From Pontederia crassipes (taxonomy: Eukaryota > Streptophyta > Magnoliopsida > Commelinales > Pontederiaceae), in the NCBI GenBank assembly GCA_030549335.1, contig CM060194.1:37961171-38025170 (forward strand): a DNA stretch of 64,000 nt, read 5' to 3'. Position numbers and translations under genes: made by a program. Below, in pieces: positions 11,798 to 23,371 of this stretch; positions within the stretch are counted from its first letter, which is position 1, and each line of letters begins with the position of its first letter. A model generated the notes under the pieces. That model did not search any database and was not told where the DNA came from. It saw nothing but the letters and a program-made list of their open reading frames with translations.

Positions 11798-13734
11798 TGT
11801 AATGCTCTCAAAATACGTTGACAGAATCCACCTCCAAAATGCTACAAGTCATACATACGTGGACATCATATTGATCAAAATAAAACTTTGGCTAATTAAG
11901 TAAGATACATCATATGCAAAAGAGTGCTCATCATTAAAAGATAAAAAATAGTATATCATCATAAAGTGGGAAAGGGTAGTAATAAGAATCATCAATGAGT
12001 CCTAAGTAGCTCACATAATACATCATCTTGATAATCGTGAAAGAGAAACTAAGGCATAAAGGACTAAAAAACTCATGTATAACTACCACGAACTTCTTTG
12101 GTCACCATTGGCTACCTTCATTATTCGGACATGCACTTGCACGTTTCAGTATGCAAGGGAGATAAAACATCCCTATGAGTTTTGACACTTAATATGCAAA
12201 TATTAAGTATCATGATATAAGGACATCATAAGTATCATGATAGTTGACAAGAATGAATAATTCATGAGGGCATCATCATCATGTAAGGAATAATAGAATG
12301 ATCATATATCAATAATCATGAAAGGTTCATATTAATATAATATCAAAAGATCATAAAAAAATCATAAAAATGATAGAAGGAATCATCATCATGAGGATTA
12401 TTTTATTATTAATATGTTTCAGCTTCTTTATCATAATCATCATCTTATTATTTCATTTTTTACTTATTGTGGATATTTTTTAACTTGTAGAGTATATTTC
12501 AACTCATAAATTATCTTTCAGTTTGTTGGGGAGCATGTTTTAACTCCAACAAAATAAATTGTCTTTCAACCCATGCTGGGGAGGAGTAAACTCATTCACA
12601 GCTGATCGTTGCTATCCCATCATCATAAGAACTCTCAATTGAACAGTTTTCATCTTTATCTTGCAACTTTTAATTAATCTTATTAGAATATTATGAATTT
12701 TTATTATATCAACATAGAAAAGGTCATAAGATCATGATAATTAGGAATCATATTGGGCATCTTCATTAAAATATGTGGGATTTTAAATCAATACAAGATA
12801 TGATTATGGAGAGCAATAATACATAATCATGATGATCATCATCATGGGGTAGATCAAGATCAACAACATAACACAAGGATTAAAATAGACATAAAATATC
12901 ATCATTGTGACGGAACCAGATCGTGTGGGAAGTAAACCTAAGTTGAGTCCAAGAGTCATTCTCATCCTAAAGTTACATTCGGTCTGAGTTAGATGTATAT
13001 CCGGGCCGAGTTTGGTGTCACAAGTCAAACGAAAATCGCACGACGAAGGTTCCTTCATGGTGGAACCCGGCTCGGGTCATCCTTAACTTAGGCTGGGTTC
13101 ATCAATTTCTAGACATTGAACAGGTCATGGCATATCTTGGCCAAGTTGTAGAGAACTCAATCTAGGGTAAGGTAGATGTGAGTCGGGTTCCAAAGAACCC
13201 GAGTTAGGTTTTGATATTCGAAAAATTGTACGATTGCGTAGTGGTTTCTAGATCATCTTTTCTAACATTTTCTAGCACCATAATCAGCATACTATAGTTA
13301 TTTATGTCTAAAAGTCAACTAGAACTAATGACATCATACTTCAAGTCAAAGCCATGATCTTATCAATGAATTTAACCTACTTATATACCTTCAGTTTACG
13401 TCAAACTTTTTTCACATTCTTCCTCTTCATATCTTCTTCTTCCTCTTCCTCTAATCGCTCTCCCTTTTCCTCTGTTCGCTCTCCCTTGTTCCTATGAGTT
13501 GTGCTCATCCCCTAGGTTGTCTCCTATAGGTATGGCATGGTCAAACTCGTGAAGAGAGCGAAGATAGTGACTTGACTAGGAAAATAACACAAGGAGGGAG
13601 ACCGGTAGGATAGTTTATATAGGACAAAGGAGTTTGACTTCTAGTTACATTTGTTTTTCCTTTTATCTTCTTATTCCTCTCTTTTTACCCTATTCGGTCT
13701 CAATCTCTTTTTATTAAATTGCCCGAGCATTACA
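11798..13734 (-). repeat. Probable 5' LTR of gypsy element G1
   Basis: It starts on the plus strand with TGTAATGCTCTCAAAATACG and is proposed to end at GAGCATTACA (13734). This gives a TG...CA-bounded block of about 1.94 kb, close in length to the G2 LTR and with similar edges. The interior has many ATCATCATCAT-type runs, GGGTTC/GAACCC-rich stretches (13040-13200) and a pyrimidine-rich part (13430-13500). No second copy is present, so the right border is an inference. Confidence 0.5.
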
Positions 13735-14629
13735 TTCATTTCGGAGACGTTAAATAATCTCTTTCATCTTTTTTTTGTTGGCATCATGCACTACATAGAT
13801 ACCAAACCATACTCCTTAGGATGGACGAATGAGTAGCTACCGAGTTCCTACAAATTTGGCGATAATTCATTTAGGGGGAAATACTTTTGGCACACATGAT
13901 CTTGGGTTGCACAAGATTCATTGTAGGACCTCTTCCACACTTGTTGCGAACATTCTCTACCCTCAATTTTGCCTCCAATGAATGCATACTGGCAGCCAAC
14001 CCCTCTCTAATACCCACCCCTTATGGGTCAAACAATGTAACAAAGTTTTGATCGTCAAATTATTTTTGCATGATTGGATCTAATCATATTGAGTCATCTT
14101 AGATCTCAGCCATCGAGTGATTTGAAGTGATTAAAACATCGCAATAATTTTTTTACCATGAGATTATTCTTGCATGATTATATTTAATCTCGTTTAATCA
14201 TCGTATATCTTAGCCATTGATTTTTCTTTTATATGATTAAGTTTTATCCAGCTATTTCCATTACATGTTGCCAGAGCTCAAGTCGTTGATTTGCTAACAT
14301 CCTTGAGAGCAATGTTTTTAAGGTCGAACCAAACTAACAACTAGTCCGACCATTGACCAACTACCATACTGTCGTGTAAGAGCCCTCCAAATCAAGTATG
14401 AATTTACACTAGGGTAAATCGATCAATAACTGTTAAAAATCAATCACAATTGATGAAAATTGTCAACAAAATTCGATATTTTGAATCAGCCAAAAGAAGT
14501 TTTTGAATGAACAAGTTTTTTTTAAAAAATATTATTTTAAATTTAAAGAAGATCCAAAGTTGAACTTCCAAAAAAATTAGCATTTGACCCACTAGTCCCA
14601 ATCTCTATTAATACTTGTCACTTTTTTTA
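13735..14629. other. Intergenic region
   Basis: No gene seen. Two loosely repeated blocks (about 14050-14130 and 14150-14215) share GCATGATT, TTTAATC/TCTAATC and CAGCCAT/TAGCCAT words, suggesting an old duplication. Confidence 0.4.
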
Positions 14630-14770
14630 TTACGATGGGAGATCTTGGATCTAATGTAAGAAAAATGTAGATTAAAAATAAAGGGCACATATGTCCCTTG
14701 GGTGATATTTGAACTCATGACCTCTTGGTCAGTATGTTATACGCTTGTTCCCATTCATACCTGTCACTTT
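14630..14770 (-). mobile_element. Possible tRNA-derived SINE remnant
   Basis: On the minus strand the segment reads CCAAGAGGTCATGAGTTCAA followed by ATATCACCC. The GAGTTCAAATATC part resembles a pol III B box (GGTTCRANNCC). A clear A box and target duplication were not found, so this is tentative. Confidence 0.3.
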
Positions 14771-15160
14771 ATTTCCATCTTTGAACTACCATATGTGGGA
14801 TCATATTTTTACATTTGCTTATTATTTAATCTCCAACTAGTTTAAAACTAGTTAAACTAGCTTATGGATTATGATTTCATTCAAACATTTTGATGCCATG
14901 CATGGTGGACCCAGAATGAAGGGAGAGAAATCAATCCACTAAGTGAAATTTCTATCAATATATGATACTAAAAAGTATTGAAGGAGGGTAAAATATTAAT
15001 ATTCAATATTTTAATATATAATATTAATAAATTTTTAAAAGTTAGCAGGATGAAGGCCCCCTTAATCACTACTTAGGTATGTTCCTAATGCCAATTATGT
15101 ATATGAATTAATTATATATTTATTGTGTTATATATAATATAATGGGATTAAAGATTGTAT

Positions 15161-15318
15161 GGATCCAAAGCAGGTCCACATATATGGACCACCATTGATA
15201 TATAAATCAATGGTAATAATAAATTGATGATAAAATCATTTAAAAAAGTGTTTATCAAGGACTACCATTGATCTATAGATAAATGGTGGATCCATATATG
15301 TGGACCTATTTTGGGTCC
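15161..15318. repeat. Foldback/MITE with arms of about 53 bp
   Basis: The left arm (15161-15213, starting GGATCCAAAGCAGGTCCAC) and right arm (15264-15318, ending GTGGACCTATTTTGGGTCC) are inverted copies with few mismatches, around a 50-base AT-rich centre. The arms include CACATATATGGACC and ATTGAT...ATCAATGGT blocks. This is a small foldback element with no coding content. Confidence 0.7.
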
Positions 15319-15429
15319 ACATATTCCTTAAATTCTATAATATATAGAGAGAACTTTTTTTCGTCATGTGTAATATACAATAATATAGTTAGTATAGTAA
15401 TATGTTTAAATTAGTTAGTTAACCACTAA

Positions 15430-15566
15430 CTATATCATATATTTATTTATAGAACATATAATCTTATCAAAATATTTGAACATGAGAAATTTTATTTATT
15501 ATATGAAATTACCAAATAAAACAAGAAAATAAAGATATGGCACACAAAAATTACTCAATGGATGTG

Positions 15567-15607
<41 letters not shown>

Positions 15608-15708
15608 GTATATGCATATATATATATATATGTATGTATGTATATGCATGTATGTATATGTATGTACATATACATACATACATACATACATATACATACA
15701 TACATACA

Positions 15709-15740
<32 letters not shown>

Positions 15741-16470
15741 CATACATATACATACATACATACATATATATATGTATGTATTTTGATTGTTGACAGTTGT
15801 GAGCTTAATATATGTACATTAAATTGTAATATAAATTTTTTTATTTGTTATTATTATATTTAATAATGAATTTGGAAGGAATATAGAAATAGAATGAGTC
15901 CTTTTTCCGATGAAAATGAAAGAGAAAAGAAATAATTATTTTTATCAAATATCGAAATTGGGCAAATTCATTCAAATAAATTGAACATTAGGAGTTGTCC
16001 CATAATAAAATCAGTTATTGTTGATACCTCCTTCTCGGTTCCTTCTATATCATATATTTATTTATAGAACTTGTCAAAATATTTGAACATGGGAAATTTT
16101 ATTTATTATATGAAATTACTAAATAAAACAAGAAAATAAAGATATGACACACAAAAATTACTCAATATGTGTCATATATATATATATAATATGATTTAAT
16201 TTTATCATATGCATATATATAATTTTAATTGTAATAATTGTGAGCTTAATATATGTACATTAAATTGTAATATAAATTTTTTTTATTTTTTATTATTACA
16301 TTTAAGAATGAATTTGGAAGTAATACAGAAATAGAATAAGAGTCCTTATTTGGATGAAAATGAAAGAAAAAAGAATAACTATCTTTATCAGATATTGCAA
16401 TTGGGAAAATTCATTCAAATAAATTGAACATTAGGAGTTGTCCTATAATAAAATCTCCTCGGTTCCTTCT
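15430..16470. repeat. Tandem duplication, two units of about 615 and 425 bp
   Basis: Unit 1 (about 15430-16044) and unit 2 (about 16045-16470) carry the same blocks in order: ATATCATATATTTATTTATA, AAATAAAACAAGAAAATAAA, ACACACAAAAATTACTCAAT, GAGCTTAATATATGTACATT and GAACATTAGGAGTTGTCC. Most of the length difference comes from the large microsatellite in unit 1, which is only a short (AT)n in unit 2. Confidence 0.78.
15571..15779. repeat. Compound microsatellite (TA)n with (TATG/CATA)n
   Basis: About 32 bases of TA repeats pass into interrupted TATG units and then a long run of TACA/CATA units. Open frames across it in several registers (strings of Tyr, Ile, Met, Cys, Val, His, Thr) are artefacts of the repeat. 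Confidence 0.92.
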
Positions 16471-16897
16471 TCCATAACCCGAGCCCAAAGAATGAAGAGA
16501 TAAGAGGGCCCTAGGGAGAATGTGGTCAGAAATCCACAATAGAGTCAATGACTGAATTTATTATCTTCATCCATAGTGTATCACACGTGAATCAATCTTT
16601 CTTTTTTGTAGATAGAAAGAAATACCAAAAAACAATTGCTAGAAACATGTAAAGTTATGGCTAACTCAATAACGAAAGTTTGGTAAGGGATCTGGAGCAG
16701 ACTACCATGAGACAAAAAAAAAATCTTCTTTCTAAAGAGATTCAATTCAATTCAACTAAACTAAACAAAAAATCAGCTAAACTAATATCTTGTTATTTTA
16801 ATTGAAGAAGGTGAAAGTATCTAAACCCAATGAAAATGTCCTCTTTATACTGGAATTTTAGCTTCATTAAAAAATGTTATGATTGATACTATTTTAC

Positions 16898-17081
16898 GAT
16901 TGTAACTCCGCCTATATTTTATAGCCAGTCCCAAGCCCGGATAAAGGAGGAGGGTTGTGTTAGGCCCCGACAGCCAGCGTAAAATCCTATCGAATCTTAT
17001 GAACATGGATCAACGAATATATGACGTCGTATGTTCCATGTAGCCGACCCCACCTAGTGGGATAAGGCTTTGTTGTTGTTG
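16898..17081 (+). mobile_element. Au-like SINE
   Basis: The 184-bp insertion ends with the characteristic plant Au-SINE tail: CATGTAGCCGACCCCACCTA, GTGGGATAAGGCTTTG and (TTG)n. It is bounded by an exact 15-bp target-site duplication TTGATACTATTTTAC (16883-16897 and 17082-17096). The 5' part (AAGCCCGGATAAAGGAGGAG and following) probably holds the pol III promoter region, but clean boxes were not assigned. Confidence 0.85.
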
Positions 17082-17285
17082 TTGATACTATTTTACTATT
17101 GCATTAAATATCACAACTTTTTTTAAAAATTATTTGTATCATTATATTTTCCCTATATAATTGAACTTGATTTCATTTATAAATGAGTATAAAATTAAAA
17201 TATGATAACTTGATTTAATATATTTTTGTTAAGCTATAATATTTTATTTAGCGTCCAATCCGGCCAAACAATTGGATCTAACGAA

Positions 17286-18795
17286 TCTATACTATATTAA
17301 AAGGAGAGTACTTTGCATAAGAGATTGACATTTGGCATTATAATATGTTGCCAAGTGTCCATAAACTTTTCTATAAATAAATTTTAAAGGCAATATGTAT
17401 AATAATAAATCGTGATGACCGTACAAATAACTAATTATAATCAAAATATTCAATATCTAATAACAATAATTATAATATATATTATTTTCAAATAAATATT
17501 TTATTTTGTTAAACATATGGAGAAAAAATATGCATGGTACCCATATTTATTGTAGAAATGATCTACCATAATAAAATATAATGAGCCTATAGCCTTTTCT
17601 TTAATCGACACATTTATTCATTTTATGTGTTGATTTATTGGGCATATATGATTAATTGTTTATCAATCTCTATATGTTATCCAAAATATTTTATTTTTAT
17701 TCATATGAAGCCTTTTATTTTAAACCATGCTGAAAATAATTGCTCAGATATTAATTTTTTCATGTGCATGATGATTTAGTTATTATCTAACTACCCCCTA
17801 CCCCCTATAAAACTGCATAGTAGTTTTTAAAACTAACTATTATCATGGTATTTAAAGTAATGCCTTTCTTAAACCCATGATCCTCTACATTATTTTCTGC
17901 CGATGAGATCTTTTCTTCTCATGCATTTTTTTTATAGTTTACTATGCAATTATTTCCTTTTTATCTTTATCAATTATTTAGTCATTTATTCAAAATGAAA
18001 AAGATTTTATTTATCTAACCAATTAAATTTTTATTCCATTGATATATAATCATATTTTAGAAGTTCCATGTTTATAATATGGCTTAATTTCATAATTATA
18101 TTGTATGACTTATTTTTCAACAGGTTTGATCCCACAAATAAGATGGTACGTAATCTTCATATCCTTTCTTTTTTTTTATTGTGAAGTTTGTATGCCTACT
18201 TTTTTTGTAAATTAATATTATATAGATTGAGGGTATGATTTTTGTATGTCTATTTTCTTTGTTTGCTTCAGTTTTTTTAATTAACATATTTAAGGCATGT
18301 TTGATTGCTTCAAATTTAAGTGACATATTTTTCAAGTATATTAAATTTAGCAATAATAATTGAATGAAAAGAAAAATAATGAGATATATAGAGAACATTT
18401 ATCCAATGACTATATTTAAAGTATAAAAAAATATAGTTAACACCAAAAAATTGTAGTAATTAAAAATATTTAAATATAAATATTAATATTTAAATTGCAA
18501 AATAAATTTTAAAATTTATATAGAACATTCAAATAAATAAGATAAGAAATTAAATATCTTTATTATTAACATTCTTCAAATTATTTTAGCATGAGAATAA
18601 AAATCTATAGTTATTTCATAATCATTTTGAATGTAAATTTAATTCTTAATAAAAAATTGAACACGATAGTTATAACAGACCATTTGGTGGAAAGATAAAC
18701 TCTCATTCCCCATTTCTCACATTATAAATATTGGGCAAACTAACGTGGATTCATACCCATTTGAATCCCTATTTTCATTCCTCAAAATCTCTCTT

Positions 18796-18831
<36 letters not shown>

Positions 18832-19909
18832 ATTTAAAGTTAGCTCTTTTTAATGGTTGAAATTTTGTACGGTGGTTGGCTATTTTTATTGCAAAGTAAT
18901 TAGAAATGTGTTATAAGGGTTAGTCATTATTTTCTTGAAGCATATTAATATATTATTGAAGTTACTTTTTTTAATTAATAGGATAAATAATTGGTATGGA
19001 CGTAGCAAATTTGAATTTAATTATTATTCAAACTCTTATATTTTACAAAATTGAATGTTGGCATGATATTCAAATTATACTATATGTTATTAATAATTTC
19101 ACAATATATTTTTATTTTGCAAATATATTTATTCATTTATCTTATATGACTAAGAAAAAGGAATTGCTTTGTGTCAAAAAAGAAGACATGGTCCGACTGC
19201 TAAAACATACATTTATTTTGAATTTTTAATAATTTTGAAGTAGCTTATTTTTATGCAAATTAATAGTCTATCAAGATGAAAATATATAAAAACTATAGAA
19301 AAAAAAGAGAAAGATGAAAAAGAATGAATAACATTTACTTAACCTTTTAAAATTAACCATTATTTTTACTTTTCTAAATTCAATCCTTCCTTTTTATTCT
19401 AAATATTATCTACCTATTAACATATTAGGAAATTTTGAATGAATTTGTTAATCATTGGTATGACACCATGCTCGATTAATGAATGTAAACAAATAATATC
19501 ACAATCTAACATAGAATACTCAAATTAAGAAAGGAAAAATCATTATTTAAATAATTGATCTCAATGACTAATAATTTTATCTCATTGTTTTTTGAATTAT
19601 TTATACTTTAATTTCATGTTTTACATAATATAGACATAAGTCGGGTATAATATTTTGCTAATAAAATGTAATGCTAAAATGATACAAAATTACATTTATT
19701 ACACATAAGTTTAAAATTATAAGTTTTTTTAAAATTCTCACTAGATAAACATTCTTTATACTTTTCTTTTCATAATATTATTATCACTAATTCTAAAAGA
19801 TAGAAGTGCATTCCATATTTATTCATATAAAAGTAAATAAAAAATGTTTTGATCAATTTACTTTTCTATATCTAACGTGCATCGCACAAGGCACATGCTT
19901 GAAATTTAG
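17286..19909 (+). mobile_element. Helitron-like non-autonomous element, upstream member of a head-to-tail pair
   Basis: The 5' end reads TCTATACTATATTAAAAGG, a typical plant Helitron start, with A immediately before it. The proposed 3' end has a short hairpin GTGC-ATC-GCAC (19877-19887) followed by an AT-rich stretch ending TTAG then T. A usual end would be CTAG about 10-12 bases after the hairpin, so this terminus is degenerate. The interior is very AT-rich with a (CT)n(AT)n microsatellite near 18787-18828 and no Rep/helicase. Alternatively the whole 17286-20430 block is one Helitron. Confidence 0.6.
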
Positions 19910-19911
19910 TT

Positions 19912-20430
19912 TCTATTAAAAGGTTCTAGAAGCATGTTACATATTGATTTGTTCAAATTTTGAACATGTCATTGTTTTAATTATTTTATTAAACTAATAA
20001 ATGTGCATGTTCAAATTAAGCTAATAAACCTTAATCATATATTTCATTTATTTTGAAGTTTGTTATGTCTTTGTATTAAAATTGTTCCCATTTTGTTTAC
20101 ATCACCTATGTGAATTAGCTTAATAATAATAATAATAATGAATCCTTAAAGATAAATATTCAAAGAAGGTGTTTGATTGGAAAAAAATGGTCCGAGGAGA
20201 TGATGATTATCATTTTATAATATGTATTTGTCATTTTGTAGATATAAAGTGACTTCTTTATCATTTTGTATTTTATTATACATTGTATATTGAAAACTTT
20301 TTTCCATGTGATACCTTTGAATGAAATGATCACAAATGACTAAAATTAAGAAATATCTAAATTTAATATTTTTTAATATGAGTTACATTATTTTTAATAC
20401 CATCCGCACATCGTGCGGGCTCTACACTAG
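19912..20430 (+). mobile_element. Helitron-like element with canonical 3' end
   Basis: The 3' terminus is textbook: hairpin CCGCAC-ATC-GTGCGG (20404-20418), then GCTCTACACTAG ending at 20430, followed by host T. The proposed start TCTATTAAAAGG (19912) resembles the start at 17286. There is no coding capacity. If the internal terminus at 19909 is spurious, the true 5' end is 17286. Confidence 0.65.
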
Positions 20431-20658
20431 TTTGATATTAAATAGAAACTTATTCGTATTCTTGTTTGGTCTGACCCTAACAACCTTTGAGAGTAAATTA
20501 TTTACTATTTGGGAAATCAACCCATACATATTCTCCTTTATTAGCCCACATGATTTAATAGTGGACCCATATAATTTCTATTCTTTAAAAATACTAAATA
20601 TCATATGATTTAAAAAGGTCCTACATATAGTTCCTAGTCAATGTTCCTCCCAGCAATT

Positions 20659-20740
20659 ATCTAGGATAATTTCTTTAAATCTAAGACAACAAAAAGTTTA
20701 TCTAGGATAATTTCTTTAAATCTAAGACAACAAAAAGTTC
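20659..20740. repeat. 41-bp tandem repeat, two near-exact copies
   Basis: Copies at 20659-20699 and 20700-20740 both begin ATCTAGGATAATTTCTTTAA. Confidence 0.85.
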
Positions 20741-21382
20741 ATGTTGTTCAAGGTTGATATAGAGAAAATCTTTGATCATGTGTACCTTTATGATCTTTCC
20801 TCCCAAATTATCAATATTCACATGACTTATAAATGTTGTCCCCTCTTCACCCCTCCTCAACTCTGAGGGGGACCCACCAGGAATCTTTCATTATATCTAT
20901 TCATTATTGTGTCACAAATTTCTCCTCCCTTATTAACCATCATGTAACATTGAGTCATATGATCCCTTTCACACTACTAGAGGTCTCCATGAGCCACCAG
21001 CTATATGCTAATTTGTCTTGTTGCCAGAAGGAAAAATTGCAAATGCCTTATGGACACCCTTAAAATCTACAAGTATCTTACTAATCAACAAATTAATAAG
21101 GATATATCTACTTGCCACTAAATCAATAGCCCACAAGCTTAACTTGATTACAGACCCCTTAATAAGAATTTAGGATCCTTTCCCCTCTTATAACTAGGTA
21201 CAAATATATCTTATAAACATGTCCAAGTCCACTTGAAGTACGCTAACCTTGGAACTCTTTCAAGTTCAGAAATAACATGCCTTAATTGACACAATCTCTT
21301 CTATGTTTAACAGATGGAAACATATATTGCACACATTGTAACATCCAAGACTATAGAATCCTTATAATGATAATCATGTAGG
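20738..21382 (+). pseudogene. LINE reverse transcriptase remnant, 5' piece
   Basis: The plus strand encodes FMLFKVDIEKIFDHV, matching the LINE RT block KVDFEKAFDxV, and about 130 bases later GGPTRNLSLYLFIIV, a decayed form of the GDPLSPYLFxxV block. The frame has stops. The sequence is cut at 21382 by gypsy element G2 and a later piece of a LINE resumes at 31360. Confidence 0.65.
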
Positions 21383-23371
21383 TGTAACTCCCCCAAATCT
21401 ACCCCCGCCACGTGGCGAAGACCAACCTGGAGACGCTATGACATGCTATAACTTTGACCATAATTTGACCATATCTCAGTCAAGAACCGAGACACGTCAG
21501 CGGAAAAATAATAAAATAAAAGAAAATAACGTAAATATGCGGAAGTCTAAAAAGTGGCTACAACATTCCTAAGGAATATAATAAGGTTCTACATCATGAA
21601 GCTATAAATGCGGAAGGAAAAAGGAAACTAATAAGTCCTGTGGTTCATGTGTTATTTTGTCGTCAGAGCTTCGTCACTACACACCTACTCCACCTCGTTA
21701 TTGACTTGGCCCTGTGGAGATCAGACACAGGGGAGGAGGTCCTCCCATAAGTTTTACAATCTAATGAGGAACCACATAATATACAATGCATGATATGAAT
21801 ATAATAATCAGCAATAAATAGTCATGCTTGACTTGAACATGAAAGGTAACATGTAAGTATCATGAATCATAATAAGAATAAGATCATAAGATATCATGAA
21901 TCAAAAGAGTAACATTTTAATAAACTTGAACTTATAGCATACTTGAAAATCATGACAGTAACTTGATTTGACTTAAACATGCTTCTTGATCTTGATTATT
22001 AATTAACAATCAGGGTGACTTTAGGTGCCTTTAATTCTTGGGGTATGCCCAGCAAACGATACGGCCTTGTGCGGGTCAATGGATGATCAAACCATGATCA
22101 AGAGAGCGACCCTTATCTTGATGCACTTGGCTTGGACTGGCAACCCATGATTAATCTTTCATCTGAATTTATTAATCGCTATTAATACATGTGGCTCTTT
22201 GTTCATGATTCAATAGATACGGATCAATGAGAAATAAATCAATAAGAGAGTAAATCATATAAATCAGTGAGGGATCTCTGTGAGGTCCGACAATAGGATC
22301 AATCATATATATATATATATGGATAAAAAGAAAATAATTAATAAATATAATAAAAGATTTTTCTGGGGAATCGGTCGATCGGTTCGGGGGAACGGTCGAC
22401 CAGTAGTCTATTGATCGGTCGACCGGTCTATTTAGATCGGATGACCGGTTGGCTGATCTGAACTAATCGGGTCAGTTGATCCGTTCAGTTGAACGGTCGA
22501 CCAATGAGTGTGGATCGGTCGACCGGTAATAGAGATCGGTCGACCGGTCGACGTATGTAGAAAATTACGATAAATAGGTTATCGGTCAACCGGTTGCCAC
22601 AATGCCTGCGGACTGATTGACCGGTCGACGTCTAGAAAATTAAGGAACTCTCAAATTTCATCAATTCTTCCATAAAACCTCAACCTAACCTAGTTTCTAT
22701 CCCCTAGCATATCAATCACACAACAATAAAACAACAGGAAACAAATTATGCATGCAAACAATCAATCAATCAACGAATTCAAGAAATCAAACAATTAAAA
22801 TGATAACTTGAACCCTATTCATATTCTTTTCTTTTCATAATGATCATGACATGAACTGAGACAATTCAGAGGTCATGCAAGGTGATTTCGAATTCACCCA
22901 TCTGTTCGTGATAGATCCGTTCCTTCAATTCATCGAAAAATTATGGGCCGAACCCACTGTCCTATCTCTGAACTCCCTGTTCTTCCTCTCCTAACAGTCC
23001 AAGGCTTGTAACAATCCGATGGAGAGGCTGAGGAAAGTGGCGTGGAAATCAGATAACTTGCAACAAGGGGGGGGGGGAGAGAGAGACTACCCTTACACTT
23101 GAAAACAACGAGCAAGAACTTCATGCCCCTGCTCACGTCCGTGGGAAAACCAAAAAGAACAGAGAGGGGACGTGAGGTTTGAGGGGAGGTTTTATTTCTT
23201 TCGTTTGATTTTTATCTTCTATGTCTCTATTAAATCATATAGGAGCCCTCCCCCCCTTGGCTACGGTTTTCAATTCCAATACAGATGACATTAAGTTATC
23301 TGTTGGCCGGTTGTTTGAGTCGAACTCAATTTCTTTTATTTTCCTTTTTTTTGCCTATGTCAGTTATTACA
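21383..23371 (-). repeat. G2 3' LTR
   Basis: The plus strand starts TGTAACTCCCCCAAATC and ends GTCAGTTATTACA. It contains a cluster of GGTCGACC palindromes (22380-22625), a short AT microsatellite (22303-22321) and a G11 run with GA repeats (about 23069-23086). The pair to this LTR starts at 27469. Confidence 0.85.

Noticed and set aside
15537-15863. Several Tyr/Ile/Met/Val-rich frames
   Set aside because: They read through the TA/TATG microsatellite.
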